A DNA stretch of 64,000 nucleotides from Rozella allomycis CSF55 (Eukaryota > Rozellomycota): positions 1 to 64,000 of the forward strand of contig KE561047.1 in the NCBI GenBank assembly GCA_000442015.1. The letters are read 5' to 3'. Shown piece by piece: positions 24,843 through 35,727 of this stretch. Each line of letters opens with the position of its first letter. Position 1 is the first letter of the stretch. The notes under the pieces were generated by a model that made no database searches, was not told the DNA's origin, and saw only the letters and a list, made by a program, of their open reading frames with translations. The position numbers and the translations under genes are program-made.

Positions 24843-25168
24843 TTATAGTCCGTTTGTTTTTGGACAATCGTAATGCTCAGATAATGAATCAAGAAATTTA
24901 TTCATCTCTTGCACTCTTTCTTTATGCGATTTCGCAGCTTTCTTCAAAATACGATCTTTTTCCTACAATTTAATTTTTAAAAACTTGCTACCCGTTTTTC
25001 CAGAACTTTCTCGTGAGCCATTTCTGCTTTCGTCTTAGTTACTACAATATCAGGAGATTTAAGCGGCGATGAAGAATTCAAATTGCTTGTTTTCTTCAAT
25101 TTTGTTACTTTCTTCTTTTCTTTTAGTTTTAGTTTAAGAGAGCCTCCAGTGAAGTCATAGTCACTCAT
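24843..25168 (-). CDS. FAM32A-like nuclear protein
   Basis: Two exons joined by a 29-nt intron encode 98 residues. The start MSDYDFTGGSLKLKLKEKKK is the FAM32A N-terminal signature (MS.YEFVGGSLKLKG), followed by a basic linker, then TKAEMAHEKVLEKREKDRIL, KKAAKSHKERVQEMNKFLDS and LSEHYDCPKTNGL, the conserved C-terminal block. In metazoans FAM32A is a spliceosome C-star component whose tail reaches the active site and stabilises exon ligation. If it does the same here, it is of interest given the tiny introns of this genome. The family match is strong; the splicing role is transferred by homology. Confidence 0.88.
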
Positions 25169-25205
25169 TAACAACGCCACAAAAGTGTGAAAAACTTTAA
25201 AGTCT

Positions 25206-26322
25206 TTATTTTTTGTTAACATTTTCGATATAGTCAAATACAAATACCTTTATCAAAATTGATAGGTTCCAAGTCGTTTTTGAATCAATGGCGTTTTCAT
25301 CATCATTTAGGGTATGCCACACGGAAGGAAATTCTCGTCTACCCAAACTTTGTGCATAACCCATAAATTCATAAGGTATGTAATCAATTATATGAAGTAC
25401 TTTAACTCCCAATTCGAGAAAGGGAATATGATCATCTTCCACACTGTTAAACGCCTGATAATCTCTAAAATATTCGTTTTCACCGTCATCAAAAAGTAAC
25501 CCTTCGTTTCTTAAAGATTTTTCTATAAATCTCAACCGTTTATATTCTTTCCCGGTTTTAGCAATTAACTGTGCAAAAAATGGTCGAGGTGCACCTATGT
25601 TAGTACGAATAACATATCTCACCAAGAAGGTCGAGCAAAACTAATAGTTTTATGTCTTCAATTTTAAAATTCGGAACCAGATTCAATTTCGCATCACGCG
25701 CTAATAATCTAGCCCCATAGATCGAGTCAGTTGATGACCACGATTGTAACGCCTCTTCGCCATCAAAGAAGACTAATTGCAAGCTTAATTCAACTTTGTC
25801 ATTCAAGTAGTCGTTCATTTCTATTGCAAGATCTAATAACATGGCGCAAGGTAGCGCAGAATCGATGGCTCCCACAAAGGTTGTCCCAAGTACAGGATTT
25901 GTGTCATAATGAGCGGATAATACAATCTTGTCTTTCGCCTGTGGATATTTAGTGGCGATGATATTCCTGAATGTTTTAACACCAAGTGCTGTATCCATTT
26001 CTGCTTCATGAATATACACATCCCATCCAAGGCCTTTTAAAGAATCAGCAATAAATTCTCTAGCAAGTTTATGATTTTCTGTCTCTATTATCCGAGAAAT
26101 CAATAATGGTTTTAAGAGAGTGCCAGTCGTAGGTGAGAGTCTACCATTTACCTTTGTCCTCGTTGATGAGTTAATAAATCTTCCGTATGAGATAAAATTT
26201 GGGTGCTCTTTCTTCGAAATATAGGTAATAATAGATCCCCATAGAGTGCTTCTGTTGGTGTAAAAATAAAACGAGAGCAGTATTGGAAGAAGAAGCGTGA
26301 ATATAGTTTTTCTTTTCAACAT
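25206..26322 (-). CDS. Glutaminyl-peptide cyclotransferase, membrane anchored
   Basis: A 362-residue product with one 28-nt intron. Residues 6-24 (TIFTLLLPILLSFYFYTN) form a signal anchor, as in Golgi-type isoQC. The zinc aminopeptidase-like fold shows NIIATKYPQAKDKIVLSAHY, then VGAIDSALPCAMLLDLAIEM, SLQLVFFDGEEALQSWSSTD, SIYGARLLA, LLVLLDLLGAPRPFF, DDHIPFLELGVKVLHIIDY and FPSVWHTLNDDENAID. The zinc ligands of the family are present: D in VGAIDS, E in DGEEA and H in VWHTL. The enzyme converts N-terminal Gln or Glu to pyroglutamate on secretory proteins. I start at MLKRKTIF because an earlier in-frame ATG would overlap the divergent kinase gene, whose start is 62 nt away. Confidence 0.92.
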
Positions 26323-26384
26323 TAAACGAAAGCAACGGACGCGGATCTTCAAAATTCGAGTTGAAAACTTGAAAATTCCGTAAA

Positions 26385-27429
26385 ATGAATTCACTGCCCA
26401 AAAGCCGGCCTGGTTTAAAATTGAATGTTAATCCGTCAACTTTACAACCTGGAATGACGACACAAGTTGACCCTTTGGAAGCGCAATTAAGGGGTTTTGG
26501 TAACATCCAGTCGGCTGATCTGAAATTGGTAAATGAGTTAGGAGCGGGAAATGGCGGCGTGGTTTCAAAAGTTATTCACATCCCAACCCAAATTGTGATG
26601 GCTCGCAAAGTAATAATATGATAAAAATATAAGAGGTCATACCTATCGAGAATAACCCAACTATAAGAAAGAATATTATGACAGAGTTAAATACACTTAA
26701 GAAATGTCAAAGCGAGTATATTGTATCTTCATATGGCGCGTTTATAGATGAAGGGAATGTTTCAATTTGTATGGAATTTATGGATGTCGGCTCCCTTGAT
26801 AGGATATCAAAGTTAGGTCCCATTCCCGAACAAATAATCGGCTCAATTTTGGATAGTGTGTTAAGGGGGCTGGTTTATTTGTATGAAATCCACCGAATAA
26901 TACATCGCGATATAAAGCCATCGAATATTTTGTTTAATTCCTTTGGTCAAGTGAAGATTTGCGACTTTGGAGTAAGTAGGCAATTAACAAATTCAATCGC
27001 TAATTCTTTTGTTGGCACTTCGTCTTATATGGCAGTAAGTGATAAGAAATTTAGATATTAGCCTGAAAGAATCCAAGGGACAGATTATACTGTTCACTCA
27101 GATGTGTGGTCGTTAGGACTTACAATAATAGAGTTAGCTACTGGCAAATTTCCTTACCCATCAAATGCTTTAACTTTTTTTGAATTACTGGAGTTAATAG
27201 TTAGTGGGGAACCTCCAAGTTTACCTCAATCGTTTTCACCAGACTTTAGAGATATTATATCAAAATGGTAAAATTCATGTTTTCTCATGATAGCATGTTA
27301 AAAGAACCTTTAAAAAGACCAACGCCGAATGAAATGCTTCGCCATCCATTTGTTTTGCGTTGCCAAAATAGCAACATAGATCTACGTGATTATGCTTATT
27401 CATTAATGTCCCAATTAGAGAAAAAATAA
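26385..27429 (+). CDS. MAP kinase kinase (MEK/STE7 family)
   Basis: Encodes 321 residues in four exons (introns 26, 27, 26 nt). Kinase motifs in order: glycine loop ELGAGNGGVVSKV, the ATP-binding lysine in VMARKVIPI, CMEFMDVGSLDRI hinge, HRDIKPSNILF catalytic loop, CDFGVSRQL with the activation segment ...ANSFVGTSSYMAPERIQG, HSDVWSLGLTIIELATGKFP, and LKEPLKRPTPNEML. The S-x(3)-S/T arrangement before GTSSYMAPER is the MAPKK phosphorylation pattern. The N-terminal tail is short (about 50 residues) and Pro-containing, where MAPK docking sites usually lie; LKLNVNP is a weak candidate. Which cascade it serves cannot be told from the sequence. All three splice joins are fixed by conserved kinase residues. 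Confidence 0.93.
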
Positions 27430-27446
27430 AAAATATGAAAAATTAT

Positions 27447-27924
27447 TTATAATACTTCCATCATTTCATTAACAGATTTTGCCATCCTTGTATCTCTTCC
27501 AAGTCCAGCAGCTAATTCGGCTTCTTCTTGAGTGTAGGGAGCATTTTTCAATTCTTTTAACCTATCAATGTCAAATTTTGAAGCTACCTTTTCTTGTGAA
27601 CTTTAGATATTTCATGTCTCTTCTTGGTAAATTCATCTACAAAATGACGCCTTCATAAATGAGCCAATGTATTGTTACGCACATTCAACACAATAATGTT
27701 GTCCACTACCTGGTAAGTCTGCATCTATCGGTACATTCATAAAGGCCTCTCTGTTTTCCAAATCTTGATGGATTTGATCTAAATTTACCAAAGTTAAAGA
27801 AAACCATAAATTAGAGAGAAAAAATTAAAACAAAAAGGATATCTCTAGTTCTTCTTCTAGTACGAAACTTTCCACCCAACTTGTGGGTTTTGTTATGCAT
27901 TTTCTTGCGAGCTTGTCTGGTCAT
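27447..27924 (-). CDS. BUD20: Ribosome biogenesis zinc-finger protein ZNF593/Bud20
   Basis: A 119-residue protein from four exons: MTRQARKKMHNKTHKLGGKF, then [60 protein letters not shown], and LKNAPYTQEEAELAAGLGRD. The C2H2 (U1/Jaz-type) finger has CVEC and H-x5-H. Human ZNF593 has the same order including HKKRLKQL..PYSQEEAE. Bud20 is a shuttling factor that helps export pre-60S particles from the nucleus. Two introns are ordinary for the window (28 and 26 nt), but the one between R-T-R-D and Q-I-H is 64 nt and carries U12-type signals (see separate entry). The gene lies 17 nt from the convergent MAPKK stop. Confidence 0.92.
27779..27842 (-). other. U12-type (minor spliceosome) AT-AG intron
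   Basis: On the minus strand the intron begins ATATCCTTTT, a full match to the U12-type 5' splice-site consensus RTATCCTTT, and ends TTTAG. Fifteen nt before the 3' end lies TTCTTTAAC, one mismatch from the U12 branch-site consensus TTCCTTRAY, at the usual branch-to-acceptor distance. Removing exactly these 64 nt joins RRRTR to DQIHQDL in frame; keeping it would introduce a stop. A competing 26-nt GT-AG intron inside it fails because the frame upstream is closed. At 64 nt it is about twice the length of any other intron I resolved here. Confidence 0.85.
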
Positions 27925-27999
27925 CAAAAATTTGTAGTCAAGCCACCCAAACTTAATTTCACTAAAAGAAAGAAAGCAAATATATTTAAAAAGAAACAT

Positions 28000-29901
28000 T
28001 TATTTATATTCGATTTCAACATCTTCACCATTTGGAATATCTAAATCATCGTAACTGTTCAAACGACGTCCATCACTAAATTGGATGGCATGTTATGGCT
28101 TACGGAATTGATGATTCTCTTTTTTCTCTGAAAGAGCTTCTTGAAGCAAATGGACCGTAATCTCTGTCACGTCTGTGATCGAACCTTTGACGATCTGGTC
28201 TTGCTAATAGTAAAAGAAGGATTATGAATTTTACGATGCCTTTTTCCGTAATGCGTCCAAGAGGGCGCCTTTAAAGAATCTAAAGCATTTAGAGAAATGG
28301 GTTCTAATGAAGGCATTGGTCTTAATGGATCCTTGATATATGCATTAAATGCTTTTAAACTTTCAACGTATTCAGGGACATGTTTTGATAATAAATGCTT
28401 TCTCGTGAATTCTTCTCCTTTAAATAATTTAGGGCATATTGCGCATCGATATTTTTCTTCCCTTTCTTGTTTGAATCCTTCATCGACGAACTTCATCTTT
28501 GCCCTATTGAGTGATAGATTTCTATATTACGCTTCAAAATCAGTAACCAATCCAAGCTCAACAGCCTTTTCATTATCGATAACTTGAGTGAATTTGTTAT
28601 ATTGCTCATCAATAGATTTTTTCCATTGCTCAAAATCCACAGGTTTTTCTTCTTCCGATTTTTGGCGGGCAATGACGTTTCCACTACGAAAAATCAATTC
28701 TTCCCTGGAATCGTAGAATTTTCCTTGATAATAACACAAACAAAAAACATTCCTCAAAAAGACAAGATGGAGGTCAAGAGCCTTTTTAGCCTATTATTAA
28801 ATGAAATGAATCATACATCTGTCAAATCCAAAGCACCAAATGGATAATCAATTGTGTACTTTTTACAGAGAGCGACAGAAATATCCTTGGATTGTTTAAG
28901 ATCGATTTCCACTCTAGATATTTCAGAGGCTTCTGGTGGTGCAAAAAATATTTTCTGATAAGAAGATTTTGTGACCGAGCAGTATATCTTTTCGTTATTA
29001 AGAGTTTCATTTTCAAGAATGTTCATGGCAACTTTTAAATCTTGACTTTCATCAAAAACGACCCAGCAGTAACGAATATGTTTTCTCTTTGGATCAGCAG
29101 CACCAATTGAAATGTATTTGAATCCAGGCAGTTTATTACAAACGGACAAAATGTCTTCTCTAGAAACTGTGCTAGGAACGAGCCTCAATGTAATTGAATG
29201 TGGCATTTGAAGAGACGCTGGCATTAAACCAGGAGTTAGTATCAACTCTGAAATTTGTGATTCAGTTCCATTCTCGTTATTTTTATTTTGAACTTCAGAA
29301 TCATCAAGGTCAAGACCCTGGAACATTCCCATTTGATATTGTTGTATAAATTCCTCGTACAAATTTAAAACTTGCTCCATTTGCCTTTTATATCTTTCTT
29401 CTGAAAGTGGTTGCATATACATTTCTTTCAACCTTTTACAATCTTATGTCTCTAATTACCAAGGTTCATCTTTATGCCCATGAAAATATTTAGATAATAA
29501 TTGTCTTGCTACATTCCCTTTATAACTCTTATAATAAGCCAAAGCTTCCTCTTCGTTAATGCTTGGATCTAAAAATTCAAGAAACTTGGCTAATGGTAAT
29601 ACCACATCTATCTTTGCTAACTCTTGAACCCTTTCTCAAAAATAATCTACTAATTTACGGGTCGGCATTAATATCACTCCATTTTAATGCGTATATTTTA
29701 TCCACCAAGTCATCACTACATGGGCTAACAGAATTTATCGTTACTTTGCCTGTTGGGAATAACGCGACCTGCTTCCTCTTGAAGAATATTCACTTCTTCG
29801 CGGCGAAAATTCTCTACAATCTTGTTTAAGCTTATCCCTTACCTTTTCCTATCTTCTCTACCAGGCGACACTGATCTACGAGACTCAACATCAGAAGTCA
29901 T
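28000..29901 (-). CDS. ARS2/Serrate-like RNA effector protein
   Basis: Nine exons (introns 29, 29, 28, 27, 26, 27, 31, 28 nt) encode 558 residues. The N-terminus is Arg/Ser-rich (SPRRSEYSSRGSRSRYSQQ). Then LEFLDPSINEEEALAYYKSY, FHGHKDEPWLKEMYMQPLSE, an RRM-like part (DILSVCNKLPGFKYISIGAA, RYCWVVFDES), a helical part (DAKKALDLHLVFLRNVFCLC, YYQGKFYDSREELI) and a C2H2 zinc finger, YRCAICPKLFKGEEFTRKHL with LSKHV, close to the plant SE and animal ARS2 finger (FCPFCQKPFKG.EFVHKHL). ARS2 links the nuclear cap-binding complex to RNA processing, export or decay. The last exons end DDLDIPNGEDVEIEYK. The region upstream of the finger is shorter than in human ARS2. Confidence 0.88.
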
Positions 29902-30037
29902 TTTGGATTTCTCTAAAATTCTAAATTCTGTCATCCATCAAGCACCCATCGTAAAAAATAGTCAGCATGGTTTTTCTATAATTAGCACACGGAAAACATG
30001 TTAAATACTTGCTGACCAAGCGTTGGAACACCGTTCG

Positions 30038-31242
30038 ATGAAACCATGCATGGCTATAGCTTCTCCTATGATTATTTTAATTATTTTAACCTTTGGATGT
30101 TTTATATTTCAAGTGGACTTGAAAAAAGTGTGCAGTCAACATTCGCAAATCAGAAATCCTTTGTTAAAACGTACTACCGTGTGCAATGTTTCTGATTTGA
30201 AAGGGGAAGTATATGCCAGTTCTCCCGTTCATGATAATGATACAAGCATATTTAAAAATAAAGGGAAATATCATGTACAACATGGCGCTCCAGCCAACCT
30301 CGTTAGAATTTCAAATAGATCGCATCATGCAAATAATAGCGACTATATTTATGCCTCTCAAGCTGGAAGTGGCGTAGATATATATGTGCTAGATTCTGGA
30401 GTGGATAATACACACGTTGAATTTGGTGGAAGAGTGATACTTGGTCCAAATTTTGTCGAAGGGGAGGAAAATAGAGACTATTTTGGACACGGTACTCATG
30501 TTTCAGGTATATAGATGCTTTTTTCTTTGATTTAGGGGTGATTGCTAGCACATCTTTTGGAGTTGCCAAGAAAGCGAGCATAGTTAGTGTTAAAGTATTG
30601 GATAAACTTGGTGATGGTCAATGGGACGTGATATTTAAAGGTCTTAAATGGTAAATAGAAAGTACTTTATGTTTTAGGGCACAGGAAGAAATTTTAAAGA
30701 AAAATCGACCGTCTATAATTCAGTACAATACAATAAGTGGGATAATTTAGTATGTCTGTTAATGGAGATTTTTCTACTACTGTTAACTCATATTTAGAAT
30801 CTTTAGTAGAACAGAATATTCCTGTTGTCATCGCTGCAGGAAACCTTGGTGTTGATGCCTGTGACTTTTCTCCATCTTCAGCGAAAGCTGCGATTACTGT
30901 AGGGGCAATTGATGTAAAGGACAAAATTTTAGAATATCCAAAAAGTAATTTTGGACCTTGCCTAGATGTATTTGCACCCGGGGAGAACATTTTATCTACA
31001 TGGATTAATAATGCAACAAAATTGTTGAGGTAACAAATGAATGGTTTAAACATTATAGTGGAACATCGATGGCGGCGCCTCACGTTAGTGGCACACTTGC
31101 TTTATGGCTTTCAGAAAATAATAGTCTAAATTTCACAGCAATTAAGCGTAGGTTGGTTACAGAATCAACACTGAATGCTTTACTGAATATACCAAACTCT
31201 ACAGCGAACTCATTAGTATTTACAAATCCACCAATAGAATAA
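30038..31242 (+). CDS. Subtilisin-like serine protease (S8, proteinase K type)
   Basis: Five exons (introns 29, 27, 28, 29 nt) encode 363 residues. A hydrophobic N-terminus (MIILIILTFGCFIF) is a signal peptide or anchor. Catalytic triad: Asp in YVLDSGVDNTH, His in YFGHGTHVSGVIAS, Ser in SGTSMAAPHVSGTLALW; the oxyanion Asn is in VVIAAGNLGVDACDFSP. Between them run VKVLDKLGDGQWDVIFKGLK and FGPCLDVFAPGENILSTWIN, the fungal proteinase K-like arrangement. The propeptide is short (about 70 residues) and poorly conserved. All active-site residues are intact, so it is probably an active secreted or vacuolar protease; in a parasite it could act on the host, but the sequence alone does not say so. Confidence 0.93.
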
Positions 31243-31358
31243 AGATTAATACTCTGTATTGAGGGTTCTTTGTGCACTGATTTACTGAATTTATGATCAG
31301 AGATTTTCGACTTTAACATTAAAAATAATGAATTATATCAAATTCTATTGTTAATGAA

Positions 31359-32356
31359 TTAATTTATTTCTTGACTATTAGAATTTTTGACATTTTCAGG
31401 CCACCATTCAGGAATAAACGGTCTAAATTTTATGGTATGGTCACATTTTAGAACTAAATTATTTGATCTAGCTACGTTCAAGTTCATTAGAGTAAACGCA
31501 GTATTTCCAAAGTGTGACATCAGTACCCCTCTTTGCTTCACGGCTACACTATCGGAATCAAGAACAATTCGTCTTTCTTCACCAAAAAAAAATTCAATAT
31601 CTTGATTTATATTAATAAACTGACCGCTATTCAATGTAGCAGGGATTAAATTACCTGTCTTCTATATTGTTTTTAGATATTTGTGTCGACATTGTTCTCG
31701 ATCTAACTACACCTTGGTGCTCTATTCTAGTTACAGATTCCTGACCTAGATAACAGCCTTTGGCAAAATCAACTATTTCACCTAAAACTTAATGAGTATA
31801 CTGGCGTTAAGTAAGTCCATGTTGCAATAATGAGGCACCATACCTTCCAAATTGTAATCATACCCATCCATAATCCCGAGTTTTATTCGTCGCTTTTTTA
31901 AATCTATTTCATCATCATAAACATTATTTTCTGAATATTCTTTGCCAAAATCCTTCTTGTGGACAAGAAAACGATAACCCAACGATGCATTTCTGGGATC
32001 TGGGCCAAATGACAATGTATTTTTTGGTTTATTCATAGACTGGCTTGTATAAACCTTGAATAAATCTGAAACATTGTCAAAATGAACGGAAACTTTAACG
32101 CAATACTTCTTAAAGTGCCTTATAATTGGACATGTCTCTTGGGTGGCCCCAGGAATTTCCAATAATACGTGGTTTTCATTTAATTTGTACATAAAGCAAT
32201 CGGTTAAAATTCTTCCCTATTTTATATCGTAACAGGCATTACTTTTGCATTAAGACATGTAGTGTACTGTATTCCTTGGCTCGACAAAACATCAACTGTA
32301 CACATGCCCTGAAGAAATTTAAGTACATCACTTCCCTTCAGTGATAGGAATCCCAT
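31359..32356 (-). CDS. IBA57: Mitochondrial Fe-S assembly factor IBA57
   Basis: A 304-residue protein (introns 26, 29, 28 nt) of the GcvT/COG0354 folate-binding family. It opens MGFLSLKGSDVLKFLQGMCT with VDVLSSQG and CLNAKGRILTD, matches the family again at GIMDGYDYNLEGMVPHYCNM, and carries the diagnostic KGCYLGQESVTRIEHQGVVR (family motif KGCYxGQE). IBA57 works with ISCA1/ISCA2 to make mitochondrial [4Fe-4S] proteins. A clear targeting presequence is not visible, so the start may lie slightly upstream or the signal may be internal. The C-terminus reads FRPFIPEWWPENVK. Convergent with the subtilase gene, 116 nt between stop codons. Confidence 0.85.
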
Positions 32357-32515
32357 TGTCAAGAAATTTCCAAAATAGACACAAATTCAAGAACACTAAT
32401 CTAGACAATGATGTTTTATTCTTTGATCATAAGAAGAAATAAAGCCTAGCTGCGTTTGTTAAACATGACAATCTGCAATCAGACAAAAATAGCATGGCAG
32501 TGGTGGCTTGGAGTC

Positions 32516-33764
32516 ATGATTACAAAGTTACGGGCTCTGTATGAGTTTAACGCAGATTATGAAAATGAATTGAGTTTCAAAGCAAACGATATAGTTATAC
32601 TCACCGAACACACTGAAAAAGAATGGTGGACTGGATATTTAGAGAGAGACCCGTCCAAAAGGGGCTTGTTCCCGGCTACATATGTTGAATTATGCGATCA
32701 AAATCAAATTTTACCCGATTTTAATACAGAGTTATTTAGTACTAATCCCTGCACTGAAGTTGAGGTAAATATGTAAGTAGAATTATAAATTAGAGCTCAA
32801 ATATCTCATGGGACGAAGAGCCAGATTCTGGCCTCTGTGATACTATAGAATCAATCTCTTTATCAAAAACAGCAATGCCAAGTATAATCAGCGATGATTC
32901 TTCAGTGAGTAAAGCCATCAACTTTCAGAACAACTTTTGGCCCAAGGATGAAGATGATTATTTACATGCATTTATGCTCATGTACCAATATCAGAAAGAA
33001 TCGAAAGCGTCATTACTTGACTTGCAGGACTTAATCTTAGAAGTCGCTGTTGCTGAAAAGGAATGTTCCAAAGCATTTAATCATTTAGTGAAGAAGAATA
33101 AATTTGGCAATCATGAGTCAGGAGGTATAAAGAGCTTAGCTGTGGAATTGAAAGTAAGTATTGAGATTCAAGCACGCCAAAAATATACGTTTGCAAAGTA
33201 TTTAGGCAAAGAGTTAGTTCCAAAAATATCAGTTTATGTTGACAGCTTTACAAATAGGCGAAAACTTGTAAAATAATCATATTTTAATCATTTTAGTGGA
33301 AGGTCAAGTTTATTAAAGCAGATCAAGAACTCAAAAAAGCTATCAGTTTTGCGGCTAGAAATGTATCTGAATATAATGAGATGGCAAAAAGAATTCATTC
33401 AGCCGGTCTTCATGGGCACGGATCAGAATATGAGCGAAAAGTTGAAGAGCTAAGAATAAAATGGGCTAAAAGTTTAGATTCCATAAAGAAATATGAAAAC
33501 GCGCGTGTAAAGTGTGACAATATTTATGAATCATGTTGCAAAGCTTTTGACGAAGAGCATTACAAAAGAACTGAATTCATAAAATCAATAGTATATGATT
33601 ATAGTGAAAAGTATAAATGTTTAATGAAAGGACAATGCGATTTGTCGGACAATTTTTCACTGACCACTGCAAATCTTGATCCCCAGAAAGAGCTGGAGAA
33701 TTACGTGAAAACTAGGTCTTTGGCAAATGCCCCACCATTGAAAAAGAAATTTGAGCTGCAGTGA
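32516..33764 (+). CDS. SH3 plus F-BAR (FCH) membrane-curvature protein
   Basis: Three exons (introns 29 and 29 nt) encode 396 residues. Residues 1-65 are an SH3 domain (KLRALYEFNADYENELSFKA, NDIVILTEHTEKEWWTGYLE, GLFPATYVEL). After an acidic linker, residues about 140-390 form an F-BAR-like coiled coil: FQNNFWPKDEDDYLHAFMLM, AEKECSKAFNHLV, EIQARQKYTFAKYLGKEL, KKYENARVKCDNIYES and CKAFDEEHYKRTEFIKSIVY. F-BAR proteins of the Bzz1/syndapin class usually put the SH3 domain at the C-terminus; here it precedes the BAR part. Likely role: coupling membrane bending to actin or endocytosis. Ends FELQ only 47 nt before the next gene on the same strand. Confidence 0.8.
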
Positions 33765-33811
33765 TCGTGATATATAATAAACATTTTTGCATTATTTTAG
33801 AATTTTCTGGA

Positions 33812-35456
33812 ATGCAAGATGGAGAAAAACGTCTTGGTGTTTTTAATGTTTTATACAAAAAAAGAAGTGGAAAACTTCATGTATTTAATTTACAATTAAA
33901 GTGGTCTCTTGAGGATGAATCTGTATATGAAGTTTTGTTGAATTACAAAGATATAAAGAGTATCAAGGTATTATTATGAGATAAAAAGGTCATGCTGTGA
34001 ATCCTTCGAAAGACAAACCAATGATAAAAATTTTAACGGAAAAAGAATCCTACATTTTCACATTTATCTCTGGCGTAGAAGAAAGAGATCATGTGAAAGA
34101 GTTAATAACAAAGTATTTGCGAATAGGCAAAGGAATGAATCCAATCATCACAGATAAGGAAGTGCGATTGAGACTTTTAGTCTTGAAGAAATATCCTGAA
34201 TTGGCTCGATTAAGGGAAGAATTGGTTAGCAACAAGGTCATGACTGAAGATGAGTTTTGGGAAACAAGACAAGTAACTCTTTGGTTTTTTATTTTAAAAG
34301 AACATTTTATTACAAGAATCTATCGAAGAAAATCAAAAGAGAGGAATTCCCGGCTCAGTTTTGAAAGAGCTCAAGCCAACGACGACTGATGATCAAACAA
34401 TACGTTTTTCTATTACTCCAATCAAAATGCAAACAATATTCGCACAATATCCATCGCGTATGATTCTATTCTATTATTTTAGTAGTTCATAAAATGTACA
34501 AGGAAATGGTCCCAAACAAAATATCTGAAAGAGAGTTTTGGACTTTGTATTCTCAATCAAAATTTATTCATGGAGAAAATGCGTCAAATAAAAATGCAAT
34601 TTTTGATTCCTGCTATGAAAAGGATTCAAAAATGAATCTTTCCGATATGACCAAAGAAATTGGGAAGTGGAGCGATGTCTCCAAAACTGAAAACGATTAT
34701 TCCCCAGAAATAGTAATTCTTTTACTTATTTAATCAACAAAGATTGACTTTGAGAAAGAAAGTCGGATTCAGGCCAGTTTAAAAAGATTCAACAAACAGA
34801 GTTTAGCCTTGCTGAATTCCACGACAAAGTAAATTTTCCAACGTATAAAAACCAGCAAAACTTCTTCTAATGATGAACGCGATTCACTGATCATAGAAGA
34901 CTTGGTCCCGTCAAAAGATGACAACTTTATTCCCTTGACATTTTCAAACAACCCTTTGAATAAAAATTCGATTTCTTCGAAAATCACCAAAGAAGATATA
35001 AATTCTTATCTTAACAAACTGAAAAAAGAATTGCAAAATCCTTCTTTCAGTTTTCAAACGGCTGCTGGCTACGATGAAATGCGAAATTTAAACTTGATTC
35101 CACCCAGCAATATAGACTTGCGCAAAGAAACAAGTAAAATTATTATGGGATATCGAAAAGTAATATCTAAGATTCCTAATTTTCCTTACGATGAAGTAGT
35201 AGCTTTTCACAACAAAACCATGGAAGTACTGCGGCATTTTTGGAGCACATTTCCTTTAAATTCTCAAGATAAGGTAGAAAAGAACCAAAAGATGGTCCAA
35301 GTAATAGAATCGTTAATGGAAGGTTACAATGAATGGATTAACTCGGGAGAAGAGAGAAGATCGATTTTTGAAAATCTTCTCAGAAATACATATTCATCCA
35401 TGCTAAAAGCTATCGAAAAGGGATATGCAGTACACAATCTACCCAGCACAAATTAA
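33812..35456 (+). CDS. TFB1: TFIIH core subunit p62/Tfb1 (GTF2H1)
   Basis: A 501-residue product with five introns (29, 28, 25, 30, 27 nt). Order of parts: N-terminal PH-like domain (KKRSGKLHVFNLQLKWSLED, VNPSKDKPMIKILTEKESY), first BSD region (LVLKKYPELARLREELVSNK, TEDEFWETRQ), second BSD region (HKMYKEMVPNKISEREFWTL, YSQSKFIHGE), and the C-terminal helical block (NKTMEVLRHFWSTFPLNSQD, NTYSSMLKAIEKGYAVHNLP). This is the layout of TFIIH p62, which binds activators and XPC/Rad4 through the PH domain and serves in transcription initiation and nucleotide-excision repair. The start codon follows the preceding stop by 47 nt, leaving almost no room for a separate promoter. Confidence 0.9.
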
Positions 35457-35462
35457 GATACA

Positions 35463-35653
35463 TGTGTAATAAAACTGTTCTTTATTATTCCATATCATTA
35501 GCCACTCAAGGACCCAGTAGAGTACCAGCCCACAAAATTTCCGTTCCCATCCTACCCCATTTTTTGGTCAAAAGTGGGCTTATGAGAGTAAATCTACGGG
35601 CTTGGAAAATAGGTGAACTCAAGCACGATTTATATAAGGATCACGACAGTTAA
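35463..35653 (+). CDS. Possible very small protein gene
   Basis: Between the TFB1 stop and the convergent HECT gene a 63-codon plus-strand frame contains GPSRVPAHKISVPILPHFLV and LRAWKIGELKHDLYKDHDS. Reading ATG at 35463 through a 36-nt intron would give about 50 residues beginning MSTQGPSRVP. The composition looks protein-like but no family is recognised, the intron would be longer than usual here, and it may only be the TFB1 3' untranslated region. Confidence 0.25.
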
Positions 35654-35727
35654 TAATAATTTGGGGGATAATCATTATGCATATCATATCATTTCTAAAA
35701 CTGTTTTATTGTCCGGTCATAGACCTT

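Noticed and set aside
25314-25952. Plus-strand frames inside the glutaminyl cyclase gene.
   Set aside because: The minus-strand frame has intact zinc ligands and family motifs, so these are shadows.
27779-27804. A 26-nt GT-AG intron inside the proposed U12 intron, which would match the usual length here.
   Set aside because: Using it leaves an upstream stop in frame (RDILFVLIFSL then stop); only the 64-nt AT-AG removal restores ZNF593.
32516-35456. A single SH3/F-BAR/TFIIH fusion protein across the 47-nt gap.
   Set aside because: A TGA closes the F-BAR frame and no intron of usual size joins the frames; TFB1 has its own ATG at the expected position.
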